Below, in pieces: positions 26,546-34,716 of a DNA stretch of 64,000 bases. Both the position numbers and the translations under genes were made by a program. Source of the DNA: JBFAPK01 sp040676675 (lineage in GTDB: Bacteria > Actinomycetota > Actinomycetes > Mycobacteriales > Micromonosporaceae). Positions within the stretch are counted from its first letter, which is position 1, and each line of letters starts with the position of its first letter. Below the pieces are notes generated by a model. It did not search any database. It saw nothing but the letters and a program-made list of their open reading frames with translations, and was not told the DNA's origin. The DNA lies in NCBI RefSeq assembly GCF_040676675.1, contig NZ_JBFAPK010000002.1:1-64000 (forward strand). The letters run 5' to 3'.

Positions 26546-27448
26546 TCAGGGCGGGGCGGGCCGCCCGCGGCGGATGCCGAAGGCGTCGGCGCAGTGCCGC
26601 ACCAGGCGGTGCAGGGCGGCGCTCTCCGTGGCGCTCCAGACCAGGGCCAGCAGGGCCCGGTCGGTGACGTCCGCGACCGCGACGGCGGTGAGGCGGTCGG
26701 CGTACTGGCCGGCCATGGACTCGCTGAGCACGGCGACGCCGAGCCCGCGGGCGGCCAGGTCGGCGATGGCGTCGGCGGCGCTCGCCCGCAGGGCGATGGC
26801 CGGCTGGAGGCGTTGCGCGGCGCAGGCGCGGTCGAGGACGGTACGGATGCCGGTCCCCTCGGGCATGCAGACGATCGGGTGCTCGGTGACCTCCGCGAGG
26901 GTCGCGGTCTCCCGCTTCGCCAGTACGTGGCCCGGCGGTACCAGCGCGACGAGCCGCTCGCTGACGATCGTGAGGGCGTTCAGGCCGGCGGGGGCGGGAT
27001 CGGCGGTACCGACGAGCGCGAGGTCGAGCGCGCCGGAGCGGACCCCCTCGACCAGCCGCTCGGAGTTCTCCTCGACCAGCGTGACCTCGACGCCGGGATG
27101 CGCGCGGTGGAACGCGGCGAGCGCCTCGAAGAGCGGGGTCACCGTGCAGCCGATGATCATCCCGACGGTGAGGTGCCCCCGGATGAGGCCGGTCACCTCG
27201 CCGACGGCCTGCCGGACGGCGCCGGCCGCGGCGAGCGCGGCCCGGGCGGGTTCGAGCGCGGCGACGCCGGCCGCGGTGAGGGTCGCGGTACGGGTGGAGC
27301 GGTCGATCAGGGCGGCGCCCAGTTCGCGTTCGAGCTGCCGGATCTGCGCGCTGACGCCCGACTGACTGATCCGGACGCGCTCGGCGGCCCGGGTGAAGTT
27401 CGCCTCCTCCGCGACCGCGACGAAGTACTCCAGCTGCCTGAGTTCCAT
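26546..27448 (-). CDS. LysR-family transcriptional regulator
   Basis: 300 residues. The N-terminal winged helix is typical (MELRQLEYFVAVAEEANFTR, then RISQSGVSAQIRQLERELGA). A periplasmic-binding-like effector domain follows from about residue 90 (HLTVGMIIGCTVTPLFEALA, LDLALVG, AARGLGVAVLSES). ATG 27448 gives the canonical LysR N-terminus. A SnoaL-like gene lies divergently with ~200 bp between, containing repeats that could include its binding site, so that gene is the likely target. Effector unknown. Confidence 0.92.
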   Translation of the reverse strand: MELRQLEYFVAVAEEANFTRAAERVRISQSGVSAQIRQLERELGAALIDRSTRTATLTAAGVAALEPARAALAAAGAVRQAVGEVTGLIRGHLTVGMIIGCTVTPLFEALAAFHRAHPGVEVTLVEENSERLVEGVRSGALDLALVGTADPAPAGLNALTIVSERLVALVPPGHVLAKRETATLAEVTEHPIVCMPEGTGIRTVLDRACAAQRLQPAIALRASAADAIADLAARGLGVAVLSESMAGQYADRLTAVAVADVTDRALLALVWSATESAALHRLVRHCADAFGIRRGRPAPP

Positions 27449-27554
27449 AACCAGTAATTCTAGATGCCAGCAGAACAAGCTGTTGGACTTCTGGTAGCGG
27501 GCCGCAGATGCTTGAACGGCGAATGCGACGCGGACGCGAACGCAATCGGACGCA

Positions 27555-27599
27555 CGCGGAAGAGCCGCGGACGCGCGCGGAAGAGCCGCGGACGCGGGA
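27555..27599. repeat. Short tandem repeat in the LysR/SnoaL-like intergenic region
   Basis: GCGGAAGAGCCGCGGACGC occurs twice in tandem with about 20-bp periodicity, within a longer run of GGACGC-type units (27520-27600). It lies between a LysR gene and a divergent gene. It could be a regulator-binding array or replication slippage. Confidence 0.5.
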
Positions 27600-27646
27600 G
27601 GGGCGCGGGGCGCGAGCGACCGCGTCGGCGAGACCACGAAAGGATC

Positions 27647-28018
27647 ATGATGTCGGACCACGAGAAGGCCATGACGCCCGAGGAGATCACCCGGCTCTTC
27701 GTACGGCGCTCCAACGCGGGGGACGCCGAGGGCGTCGCCGCGCTGTACGAGGAGGACGCCGTGCTGGCGTACCCGCCGGGGAGCGTGACGGTGGGCCGGG
27801 CGGCGATCCGGGCACTCTGGGAGAAGGTCCTGGCGAACCGGCCGCACTTCGAGCCGGAGGAGTCGCTGCCCACGCTGGTCAGCGGCGACCTCGCGCTCAC
27901 CTCGACCCCACCGAGGGACGGCGCCGGGGCGCGGGCGCAGGTCGTCCGCCGGCAGCCGGACGGCTCCTGGCTGCGGGTGCTCGACCAGCCGGAGTTCACC
28001 CGGCCGGCGAAGCCGTGA
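27647..28018 (+). CDS. SnoaL-like / nuclear-transport-factor-2-fold protein
   Basis: 123 residues with the NTF2-like pattern TRLFVRRSNAGDAEGVAALY, then EEDAVLAYPPGSVTVGRAAI and RAQVVRRQPDGSWLRVLDQP. The fold covers ketosteroid isomerases, small polyketide cyclases and many stress-related proteins. GAAAGGA precedes the tandem ATGATG start. It is divergent from LysR and ends 15 bp before the convergent ABC permease. Nothing here ties it to polyketide cyclisation; the more distal BGC is 14 kb away. Function unknown. Confidence 0.8.
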   Translation: MMSDHEKAMTPEEITRLFVRRSNAGDAEGVAALYEEDAVLAYPPGSVTVGRAAIRALWEKVLANRPHFEPEESLPTLVSGDLALTSTPPRDGAGARAQVVRRQPDGSWLRVLDQPEFTRPAKP

Positions 28019-28033
28019 GGCGGGCGGGGCCGC

Positions 28034-28954
28034 TCAGCCCTTGCGCCCGCTGGTGACGATCCCCTCGACGAAGTGCCGCTGCGCCAGGAAGAACAGGATG
28101 ATCATCGGGATGGTGGCGATCACGCTGCCGGCGAGGACGACCTCCCACTGCTGCTCGCCGCCGTACCCGAACCGGTCGAGCACCACCTTGAGCCCGCGCG
28201 GCAGGGTGTAGAGCTCCTCGCGGCGCAGGTAGATCAGCGGTTTGACCAGGTCGGTCCAGCTCGCCTTGAACTCGAAGACGAAGGCCACCAGCAGCGCCGG
28301 CCGGATCAGCGGGAAGGCGATCCGCCAGAACAGCTGGGGATAGCCGGCCCCGTCGACCCGGGCTGCCTCGAAGTACTCGCGCGGTACGGAGAGCAGGAAC
28401 TGTCGCAGCAGGAAGATGTAGAAGGCCGAGCCGAAGAGGTTGCCCGCCCAGAGCGGTACCTGGGTGTCCACCAGCCGCAGGTGCGACCAGACCAGGTACG
28501 TCGGGATCATCGTCACCGCGAACGGCAGCATCATCGTCGCCAGCACCAGCCCGAAGAGCAGGTCGCGCCCGGGAAAGCGGAAGTACGCGAAGCCGAAGGC
28601 GACCCAGGCGCTGGAGAGCGTCACCGCCAGCGCGGCGGCCACGCCCACCGTGACGCTGTTGAACAGCCAGGTCAACAGCGGCACCGCCTGCCACGCCGTA
28701 CGGTAGTTCTCCGGTTGGAACGGCACGGGCAGGAAGCCGGTCGTGAAGACGTACTCGCGGGGCCGCAGCGAGGCGGCGACCAGCCAGGCGAACGGCGCCA
28801 GGAAGACCACGGCGGCCAGCACCAGCGCGACCAGCACCGGCAGCCGGCGCCACCGCGACGGCCGGTGCGGCCGGCGCCGGGCCGGCGCGGTCGCCGCCGG
28901 TGTCGTGTCGCGGCGGGCCGGCACGTCGGCCGGCGGGGTCAGGGCCGCGGTCAC
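28034..28954 (-). CDS. Sugar ABC transporter permease (MalG-like)
   Basis: 306-residue inner-membrane permease with six predicted segments. The ATPase-contacting EAA loop is EYFEAARVDGAGYPQLFWRI. A Pro/Arg-rich cytosolic N-terminus of ~40 residues precedes the first segment. GTG 28954 overlaps the stop of the MalF-like gene (GTGA), so the two permeases are translationally coupled. It works with the upstream MalF-like subunit and lipoprotein. No ATPase gene is present, so a shared MsiK-type ATPase elsewhere is expected, as is usual in actinomycetes. Confidence 0.93.
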   Translation of the reverse strand: MTAALTPPADVPARRDTTPAATAPARRRPHRPSRWRRLPVLVALVLAAVVFLAPFAWLVAASLRPREYVFTTGFLPVPFQPENYRTAWQAVPLLTWLFNSVTVGVAAALAVTLSSAWVAFGFAYFRFPGRDLLFGLVLATMMLPFAVTMIPTYLVWSHLRLVDTQVPLWAGNLFGSAFYIFLLRQFLLSVPREYFEAARVDGAGYPQLFWRIAFPLIRPALLVAFVFEFKASWTDLVKPLIYLRREELYTLPRGLKVVLDRFGYGGEQQWEVVLAGSVIATIPMIILFFLAQRHFVEGIVTSGRKG

Positions 28955-29940
28955 CGCTGCTCCCCCTCGTAGTAGACGAACCGGTTGCCGAGTTTGAGCT
29001 GCACCACGGTGACCGCCATGACCACCAGGAAGAGCAGCCAGGCCAGCGCCGAGGCGTAGCCCATGTGCAGGAACTGGAACGCCTGCTGGAAGAGGTAGAT
29101 GACGTAGAACGTCGCCGCGTCGGCGCTGAAGGAGTTCTGCGTCTGGCGGTTGCCGAAGTACATCGTGTAGACCTCGGTGAACATCTGCAGCGCCGAGATG
29201 GTGTTGACGATCATGGTGAAGAAGAGCGCGCCCGAGATCATCGGCAGCGTGACCCGGCGGAACCGCTGCCACGCCGACGCCCCGTCCACCGTCGCCGCCT
29301 CGTAGAGTTCGGGCGGCACGTTCTGCAACGCGGCCAGGTAGATGACCACGGTCGAGCCGAGGCTCCAGAGGCTCATCAGCACGATCCCCGGCATCATCCA
29401 GTCCGGGTCCGTGGTCCAGCTCGGACCGTCGAGGCCGACCAGCCCCAGCGCCCGGTTGACCAGCCCGTCCTGCGTGTTCAACAGCAGCAGGAAGAGCACC
29501 CCGACCGCGACCGCGGGCGTCATCACCGGCAGGTAGAAGACGGTACGGAAGAAGCCCCGCAGCCGGCGGACCCGGGTGAGCAGCATGGCCAGGCCGAGCG
29601 AGACGGCCATCACCAGCGGTACGTGCAGCAGGGCGAAGTAGACCGTGTTGCCCAGGCTGCGCAGCACCATCGGGTCGGCGACGAGCCGGCGGTAGTTGTC
29701 GAGCCCGGTGAAGCGCGGCGCGTTGACCACGTCGTAGTCGGTGAGGCTCAGCCAGGCGCTGGCGATCATCGGGCCGGCGGAGAAGGCGAGGAAGCCGACG
29801 ATCCAGGGCGCCAGGAAGACGTACGCCCAGCGGGTCTCCTGCCGGGTCAGCGCCGAGGCCCGCCGCCGGCGCGGCGCGGTAGCCGGGCCGGGGGCGGCGG
29901 GTGGCGCCGCCCCCGGGCCGGTGTGGGTGGTGGTGGTCAT
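28951..29940 (-). CDS. Sugar ABC transporter permease (MalF-like)
   Basis: 329 residues, six membrane segments and the EAA loop ELYEAATVDGASAWQRFRRV. The N-terminus is Pro/Ala-rich and cytosolic. It starts 10 bp after the binding-lipoprotein stop and overlaps MalG by four bases, so binding protein, MalF and MalG form one operon. Together they import an oligosaccharide, perhaps a product of the chitinase or other secreted hydrolases nearby; this is inference from location. Confidence 0.93.
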   Translation of the reverse strand: MTTTTHTGPGAAPPAAPGPATAPRRRRASALTRQETRWAYVFLAPWIVGFLAFSAGPMIASAWLSLTDYDVVNAPRFTGLDNYRRLVADPMVLRSLGNTVYFALLHVPLVMAVSLGLAMLLTRVRRLRGFFRTVFYLPVMTPAVAVGVLFLLLLNTQDGLVNRALGLVGLDGPSWTTDPDWMMPGIVLMSLWSLGSTVVIYLAALQNVPPELYEAATVDGASAWQRFRRVTLPMISGALFFTMIVNTISALQMFTEVYTMYFGNRQTQNSFSADAATFYVIYLFQQAFQFLHMGYASALAWLLFLVVMAVTVVQLKLGNRFVYYEGEQR

Positions 29941-29949
29941 CGCCCGGGC

Positions 29950-31296
29950 CTACCGCGACGCCTGGTCGAGCGCGGCGCTCGCCTCGCGCTGCGCCCGGGC
30001 CAGGGCCGCCTCCGGATCGCTCTGTCCGGCCAGTACCCGGTTCACCGCGTCGGTCCAGGCCTTGTCGAACTCGGCGCCGGCGGGCGAGGCGGGCATCGAG
30101 AAGCCGGCGTCCTGGACGGAGAGGATCGTCTGTACGGCGTCGTCGAAGCGCTTGTTGCCGCTGGGCCGGTAGACCTCGGCGAAGATCTGCCGGTCGGCCG
30201 CGACGTTGCCGGTGTAGAGCCCGGTGAAGGGCTGGTGCTGGGCCTGGCGGGCGGCCAGCCGCGCCTTCGCGGCGGCGACCCAGGTTGCGGCGGCGGTCAT
30301 CGACTTGACGAAGGCGCAGGCGGCGTCCGGGTGCTTGGCCCCCTTCGGGATCACCCAGGCCATCCCGGAGGCGTAGGTCAGCGGGTGGCCCTGCCGGTCC
30401 ACGAAGGGCTTGACCACCAGTTCGGCGTTCGGGGTGTTCTTCGCCGCGACGTTGAGGAACCAGTCCTCCATCGGCCAGACCGCGATCTGGTCACGCGCGA
30501 GCGGGTTCTCCGCGCCGAAGAAGTCGAAGGTGTCCCGGAACGACTTGAACTTCCCCCAGCCGCCCTGGTCCTGGATCAGCCGTACGCCCGCGCGCAGCGC
30601 CTCCAGGACCCGGGGGTCGGTCAGCTGGGCGGTACGGCCGTCCGCGGAGAGCAGGTCGGCGCCGTTGGCCCGGGCCCACATCGGCAGGAACTCGGGGATC
30701 TTGGGGTCGACGCCGATCCGGGTGAGCTTCCCGCCGGAGACGGCGGCCAGTCGGGCGTTCAGCGCGGCGAGCCCCGCCCAGTCGCCGAGGTCGACGTCGG
30801 CGGCGGTCAGGCCCGCCCGCCGGAGCACCGCCTCGTTGAGGTAGACGACCCGGACGCTGTAGAACTCGGGGATGCCGTAGAGCGTGCCGTCGAGGGTGAG
30901 CTGCTGGCGCGCGTCCGGCCGGTACTGGCCCAGGTCGATGCCCTGGTCCCGGACGCAGTCGGTCATCGGTACGACCGACCCGCGCTTGGCGTACGTGCCG
31001 ACGAGCTTGCGGTCGAGGTAGACCAGGTCCGGCGGATTGCCGGAGGCGACCGCGGAGAGGAACTGCTGCTCGTCGAAGCTCCCCTCCGTGATGGTCAGCT
31101 TCACGTCGGGATGCTCCCGCTTGAACAGGTCGACGCGGGTGGTGGCGATCTCGTCGGGCAGGCTGAAGCCCATGGTGGTCAGCGCGCTGTCGCCCGCGGC
31201 ACCGGAGTCCCGACCCCCGCCGCCGATCCCCCCGCACCCGGCGACCGCGAGCGCCAGTGCCGCCACGACCGCGGTACCGGCAGTCCTTCGCAGCAT
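29950..31296 (-). CDS. Sugar-binding lipoprotein of ABC importer
   Basis: 448 residues. The N-terminus carries a lipoprotein signal ending LAVAGCGG, so Cys is lipidated after cleavage. The body has the family-1 extracellular solute-binding fold (DEIATTRVDLFKREHPDVKL, GNPPDLVYLDRKLVGTYAKR, AKHPDAACAFVKSMT). GGGGAGGACGA precedes ATG 31296. It is first in the importer operon. Ligand unknown; the lineage is oligosaccharide (maltose/cellobiose/chitobiose-type). Confidence 0.92.
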   Translation of the reverse strand: MLRRTAGTAVVAALALAVAGCGGIGGGGRDSGAAGDSALTTMGFSLPDEIATTRVDLFKREHPDVKLTITEGSFDEQQFLSAVASGNPPDLVYLDRKLVGTYAKRGSVVPMTDCVRDQGIDLGQYRPDARQQLTLDGTLYGIPEFYSVRVVYLNEAVLRRAGLTAADVDLGDWAGLAALNARLAAVSGGKLTRIGVDPKIPEFLPMWARANGADLLSADGRTAQLTDPRVLEALRAGVRLIQDQGGWGKFKSFRDTFDFFGAENPLARDQIAVWPMEDWFLNVAAKNTPNAELVVKPFVDRQGHPLTYASGMAWVIPKGAKHPDAACAFVKSMTAAATWVAAAKARLAARQAQHQPFTGLYTGNVAADRQIFAEVYRPSGNKRFDDAVQTILSVQDAGFSMPASPAGAEFDKAWTDAVNRVLAGQSDPEAALARAQREASAALDQASR

Positions 31297-31918
31297 TCGT
31301 CCTCCCCGTGCCGAAGGCCCCCGCGCCGCGCGCGGAGGCTTCCCGTGACAAAGTGATCCGCTACTTCCCATCCCGCCGGTCGGTTCAAACTCGCAGTTCA
31401 GACGCGGGTCGCCCGACTCGGAGACCGGCGGCGGGGCTCGGGATAACGCGAACCGCGGCGGATTCGCCCCGCCGGGTCCGGGCCCGGTGGAGCGGGGGTC
31501 CGCCGGGCGGCCGGCGGACCGGCGGGCGTACGGGCAGGTCACGGCCGTGAGAGCGCGTTCCGGTACGGCCGCTGCCGGGGCGCGGATATAGCCATTTGTC
31601 GTTACTTCGGGATTGCCGACGCGTGTCGACGAGATTTCCACGCCGGCCGCCGACCACCATTGCTGCCGCCGACAACAAATATCCTGGCCAGGGCACTTGT
31701 CCGGGGCCTGGCCGTCACGAACGCGTGTCGCCGTAACAGAAACGTGACCCCTCCGTCGTCTTGACAGAGATGTAGACGGTGATGAGTCTCTACCTGAGAG
31801 CGCTCTCCAACCGATCGGGACGCCGGCGGCCGCCGGCGTCCCGGTCCCCCAGGCTGCCGGCATCGCCGCTCTCCCCCGTGCGGCGCGGCCCGCAGCGTCT
31901 CACCCCCAGGGAGTTGCC
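31297..31918. other. Divergent intergenic region
   Basis: 622 bp between the importer operon and the beta-helix gene with no supportable ORF. It contains a perfect 10-bp hairpin (GGTCCGCCGG, loop GCGG, CCGGCGGACC at 31497-31520), a relatively AT-richer stretch 31570-31700, a TTGACA hexamer (31761-31766) and a LacI-type palindrome described separately. Both flanking transcription units start here. Confidence 0.5.
31796..31807. promoter_or_regulatory. LacI/CebR-like operator
   Basis: The perfect 12-bp palindrome GAGAGCGCTCTC with central CG resembles the actinobacterial CebR/LacI-family box (TGGGAGCGCTCCCA by established knowledge). It lies 30 bp after a TTGACA -35-like hexamer and 112 bp before the beta-helix protein gene, where a repressor would block transcription. 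No LacI regulator gene is in the window. Confidence 0.6.
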
Positions 31919-34555
31919 ATGCCATCCCGCACACACCGGGCGGTCCGCCGCCGCAGATCCCGCTATCTCGTCGCCCTCGCCGCCGCGGTGATCACACTGC
32001 TCGGCGGCTACGCGGTGACCACCACCACCGCCGCCAGCGCCGCCCCCACGCTGCTCTCGCAGGGCCGGCCGGCGACGGCCTCCTCCACCGAGAACGCCGG
32101 CACTCCCGCCTCGGCCGCCGTCGACGGCAACACCGGCACCCGCTGGTCCAGCACCGCCAGCGACCCGCAGTGGCTCCAGGTCGACCTCGGCGCCACGGCC
32201 TCGGTCAGCCAGGTGGTGCTCAACTGGGAGGCCGCCTACGCCCGCGCCTTCCAGGTCCAGGTCTCCACCGACGCCACCAACTGGACCAGCGTCTACAGCA
32301 CCACCACCGGCACCGGCGGCACCCAGACCCTCGACGTCACCGGCACGGGCCGCTACGTACGGGTCTACGGCACCGCCCGGGGCACCGGCTACGGCTACTC
32401 GCTCTGGGAGTTCCAGGTCTACGGCACCATCGGCGGTACCGCGGGCTGCGGCAGCGGCAACGCGGCCCAGGGACGCCCGGCCACCGCCTCGTCGGTCCAG
32501 GACGCGGGCTTCCCCGCCTCGGCCGCCGTCGACGGCAACACCGGCACCCGCTGGTCCAGCGCCGCCAGCGACCCGCAGTGGTTGCAGGTCGACCTCGGCT
32601 CGGCGCAGCAGATCTGCCAGGTCGTGCTGACCTGGGAGGCCGCCTACGCCCGCGCCTTCCAGGTCCAGGTCTCCACCGACGCCGCCAACTGGACCAGCGT
32701 CTACAGCACCACCACCGGCACCGGCGGCACCCAGACCCTCGACGTCAGCGGCACCGGCCGCTACGTACGGGTCTACGGCACCGCCCGGGGCACCGGCTAC
32801 GGCTACTCGCTCTGGGAGTTCGCCGTCCGTACCGGCGGCGGCGGACCGACCACCACCCCGACCGCCACGCCGACCACCACCCCCACCGGGACGCCCCCGC
32901 CGGGCGGCGGTGACCTCGGCCCGAACGTCAAGGTCTTCGACCCGTCGATGTCGAGCGCCTCGATCCAGAGCCAGTTGGACGCCATCTTCAACCAGCAGGA
33001 GCGCAGCCAGTTCGGTACGGCCCGCTACCAGCTGCTCTTCAAGCCGGGCACGTACAACAACATCCACGCCCAGATCGGCTTCTACACCTCGATCTCCGGA
33101 CTGGGTCTCTCCCCCGACAACGTCACCATCAACGGCGACGTCACCGTCGACGCGGGCTGGTTCAACGGCAACGCCACCCAGAACTTCTGGCGCTCGGCGG
33201 AGAACCTCTCGATCAACCCGTCGGCCGGCTTCACCCGCTGGGCCGTCTCCCAGGCCGCGCCGTTCCGGCGGATGCACATCCGGGGCAACCTGAACCTCGC
33301 CCCGGCCAGCTACGGCTGGGCCAGCGGCGGCTACATCTCCGACAGCAAGGTCGACGGCCAGGTCCAGTCGTACTCGCAGCAGCAGTGGATCTCCCGGGAC
33401 AGCCAGTACGGCAGCTGGGACGGCTCGGTCTGGAACATGGTCTTCTCGGGGGTGGCGGGCGCGCCGCCGCAGCACTTCCCGAACCCCTCGCACACCGTGC
33501 TCAACACCAGCCCGGTGACCCGGGAGAAGCCGTTCCTCTACGTCGACTCCGGTGGCGCCTACCGGGTCTTCGTACCGGCGCTGCGCACCAACTCGTCGGG
33601 CGCCACCTGGACCGGCGGCAGCACGGCCGGCACCTCGATCCCGCTCAGCCAGTTCTACGTGGCCAAGCCGGGTGACTCGGTGGCGACCATCAACAACGCG
33701 CTCGCCCAGGGCCTGCACCTGCTCTTCACCCCGGGCATCTACCACGTCAACCAGACCATCAACGTGACCCGCGCCAACACGGTCGTGCTCGGGCTGGGCT
33801 ACGCGACGCTGATCCCGGACAACGGCGTGATCCCGATGACCGTGGCGGACGTCGACGGCGTGAAGCTGGCCGGCCTGCTCTTCGACGCCGGCCCGGTCAA
33901 CTCGCCGCTGCTGCTGCGGGTCGGGCCGGACGGCTCGGCCGGTACCAGCCACGCGGCCAACCCCACCTCGATCCAGGACGTCTTCTTCCGGATCGGCGGC
34001 GGCGGCGTGGGCAAGGCCACCACCAGCGTGGTGGTGAACAGCAGCAACACGATCATCGACCACATCTGGGCGTGGCGCGGCGACCACGACACCGGGGTCG
34101 GCTGGGACGTCAACACGGCCGACACCGGCCTGATCGTCAACGGCAACAACGTGACCGCGTACGGCCTCTTCGTCGAGCACTACCAGAAGTACCAGCTGAT
34201 CTGGAACGGTCAGGGTGGCCGGACGATCTTCTTCCAGAACGAGATGCCGTACGACCCGCCGAACCAGGCCGCCTGGATGAACGGCAGCACCAACGGCTAC
34301 GCGGCGTACAAGGTGGCGAACTCGGTCACCAGCCACGAGGCGTGGGGCGTCGGCAGCTACTGCTACTTCAACGTCAACCCGAGCGTCAACGCGACCCGGG
34401 CGTTCGAGGTGCCGGACACCTCCGGCGTCCGCTTCCACGGCCTGCTCGCCGTCTCGCTCGGCGGCAACGGCACCATCACCCACGTCATCAACAACACCGG
34501 CGGGCCGGCGCAGGGCACCGCCACCATCCCGGCCTACGTCAACAACTACCCGTAG
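31919..34555 (+). CDS. Secreted two-discoidin / beta-helix polysaccharide-active protein
   Basis: 878 residues. A signal peptide (~1-42) is followed by two F5/8-type C (CBM32-like) domains at ~45-170 and ~182-305, which are almost identical to each other, including the run WLQVDLG and FQVQVSTDA. A Thr/Pro/Gly linker (~306-335) leads to a ~540-residue right-handed parallel beta-helix region typical of polysaccharide lyases/hydrolases (NNIHAQIGFYTSISGLGLSP, INVTRANTVVLGLGYATLIP, NTIIDHIWAWRGDHD). The exact glycosidase family is not assigned; automated annotation often misnames this family. Likely a surface-bound enzyme for plant, fungal or alpha-glucan polymers, regulated through the LacI-like box upstream. 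Confidence 0.85.
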   Translation: MPSRTHRAVRRRRSRYLVALAAAVITLLGGYAVTTTTAASAAPTLLSQGRPATASSTENAGTPASAAVDGNTGTRWSSTASDPQWLQVDLGATASVSQVVLNWEAAYARAFQVQVSTDATNWTSVYSTTTGTGGTQTLDVTGTGRYVRVYGTARGTGYGYSLWEFQVYGTIGGTAGCGSGNAAQGRPATASSVQDAGFPASAAVDGNTGTRWSSAASDPQWLQVDLGSAQQICQVVLTWEAAYARAFQVQVSTDAANWTSVYSTTTGTGGTQTLDVSGTGRYVRVYGTARGTGYGYSLWEFAVRTGGGGPTTTPTATPTTTPTGTPPPGGGDLGPNVKVFDPSMSSASIQSQLDAIFNQQERSQFGTARYQLLFKPGTYNNIHAQIGFYTSISGLGLSPDNVTINGDVTVDAGWFNGNATQNFWRSAENLSINPSAGFTRWAVSQAAPFRRMHIRGNLNLAPASYGWASGGYISDSKVDGQVQSYSQQQWISRDSQYGSWDGSVWNMVFSGVAGAPPQHFPNPSHTVLNTSPVTREKPFLYVDSGGAYRVFVPALRTNSSGATWTGGSTAGTSIPLSQFYVAKPGDSVATINNALAQGLHLLFTPGIYHVNQTINVTRANTVVLGLGYATLIPDNGVIPMTVADVDGVKLAGLLFDAGPVNSPLLLRVGPDGSAGTSHAANPTSIQDVFFRIGGGGVGKATTSVVVNSSNTIIDHIWAWRGDHDTGVGWDVNTADTGLIVNGNNVTAYGLFVEHYQKYQLIWNGQGGRTIFFQNEMPYDPPNQAAWMNGSTNGYAAYKVANSVTSHEAWGVGSYCYFNVNPSVNATRAFEVPDTSGVRFHGLLAVSLGGNGTITHVINNTGGPAQGTATIPAYVNNYP

Positions 34556-34590
34556 GCCCGCACCGTACCGACGGTCGGGACCACACCCAC

Positions 34591-34620
34591 GGTGGCGGCA
34601 CCGCTCGCGGTGCCGCCACC
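34591..34620. terminator. Bidirectional terminator
   Basis: A perfect 13-bp stem GGTGGCGGCACCG / CGGTGCCGCCACC with a CTCG tetraloop. It lies 36 bp after the beta-helix gene, between it and the convergent PoxB-like gene. Confidence 0.8.
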
Positions 34621-34716
34621 GGCGCGTCCCGAGCCGGCGATCCGGCGGCATGGGGGCGGTGGCGCGGGCCGGCCGCCGAAGTCCGCCCGGTCCCGCCCGT
34701 GAAGGGCGTCCGGAGG

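Noticed and set aside
25062..27545. Long antisense ORF across the chitinase and LysR genes
   Set aside because: High GC leaves antisense frames open by chance; the translation is low-complexity Arg/Gly/Pro without domains, whereas the chosen frames carry catalytic motifs.
27520..27600. CRISPR array
   Set aside because: Only two short GC-rich repeats without regular spacers and no cas genes; a simple tandem repeat.
27647..28018. SnoaL-like protein as a polyketide cyclase of the cluster
   Set aside because: It lies 14 kb from the cluster beside a LysR gene and an importer; the fold is widespread and nothing links it to the sugar genes.
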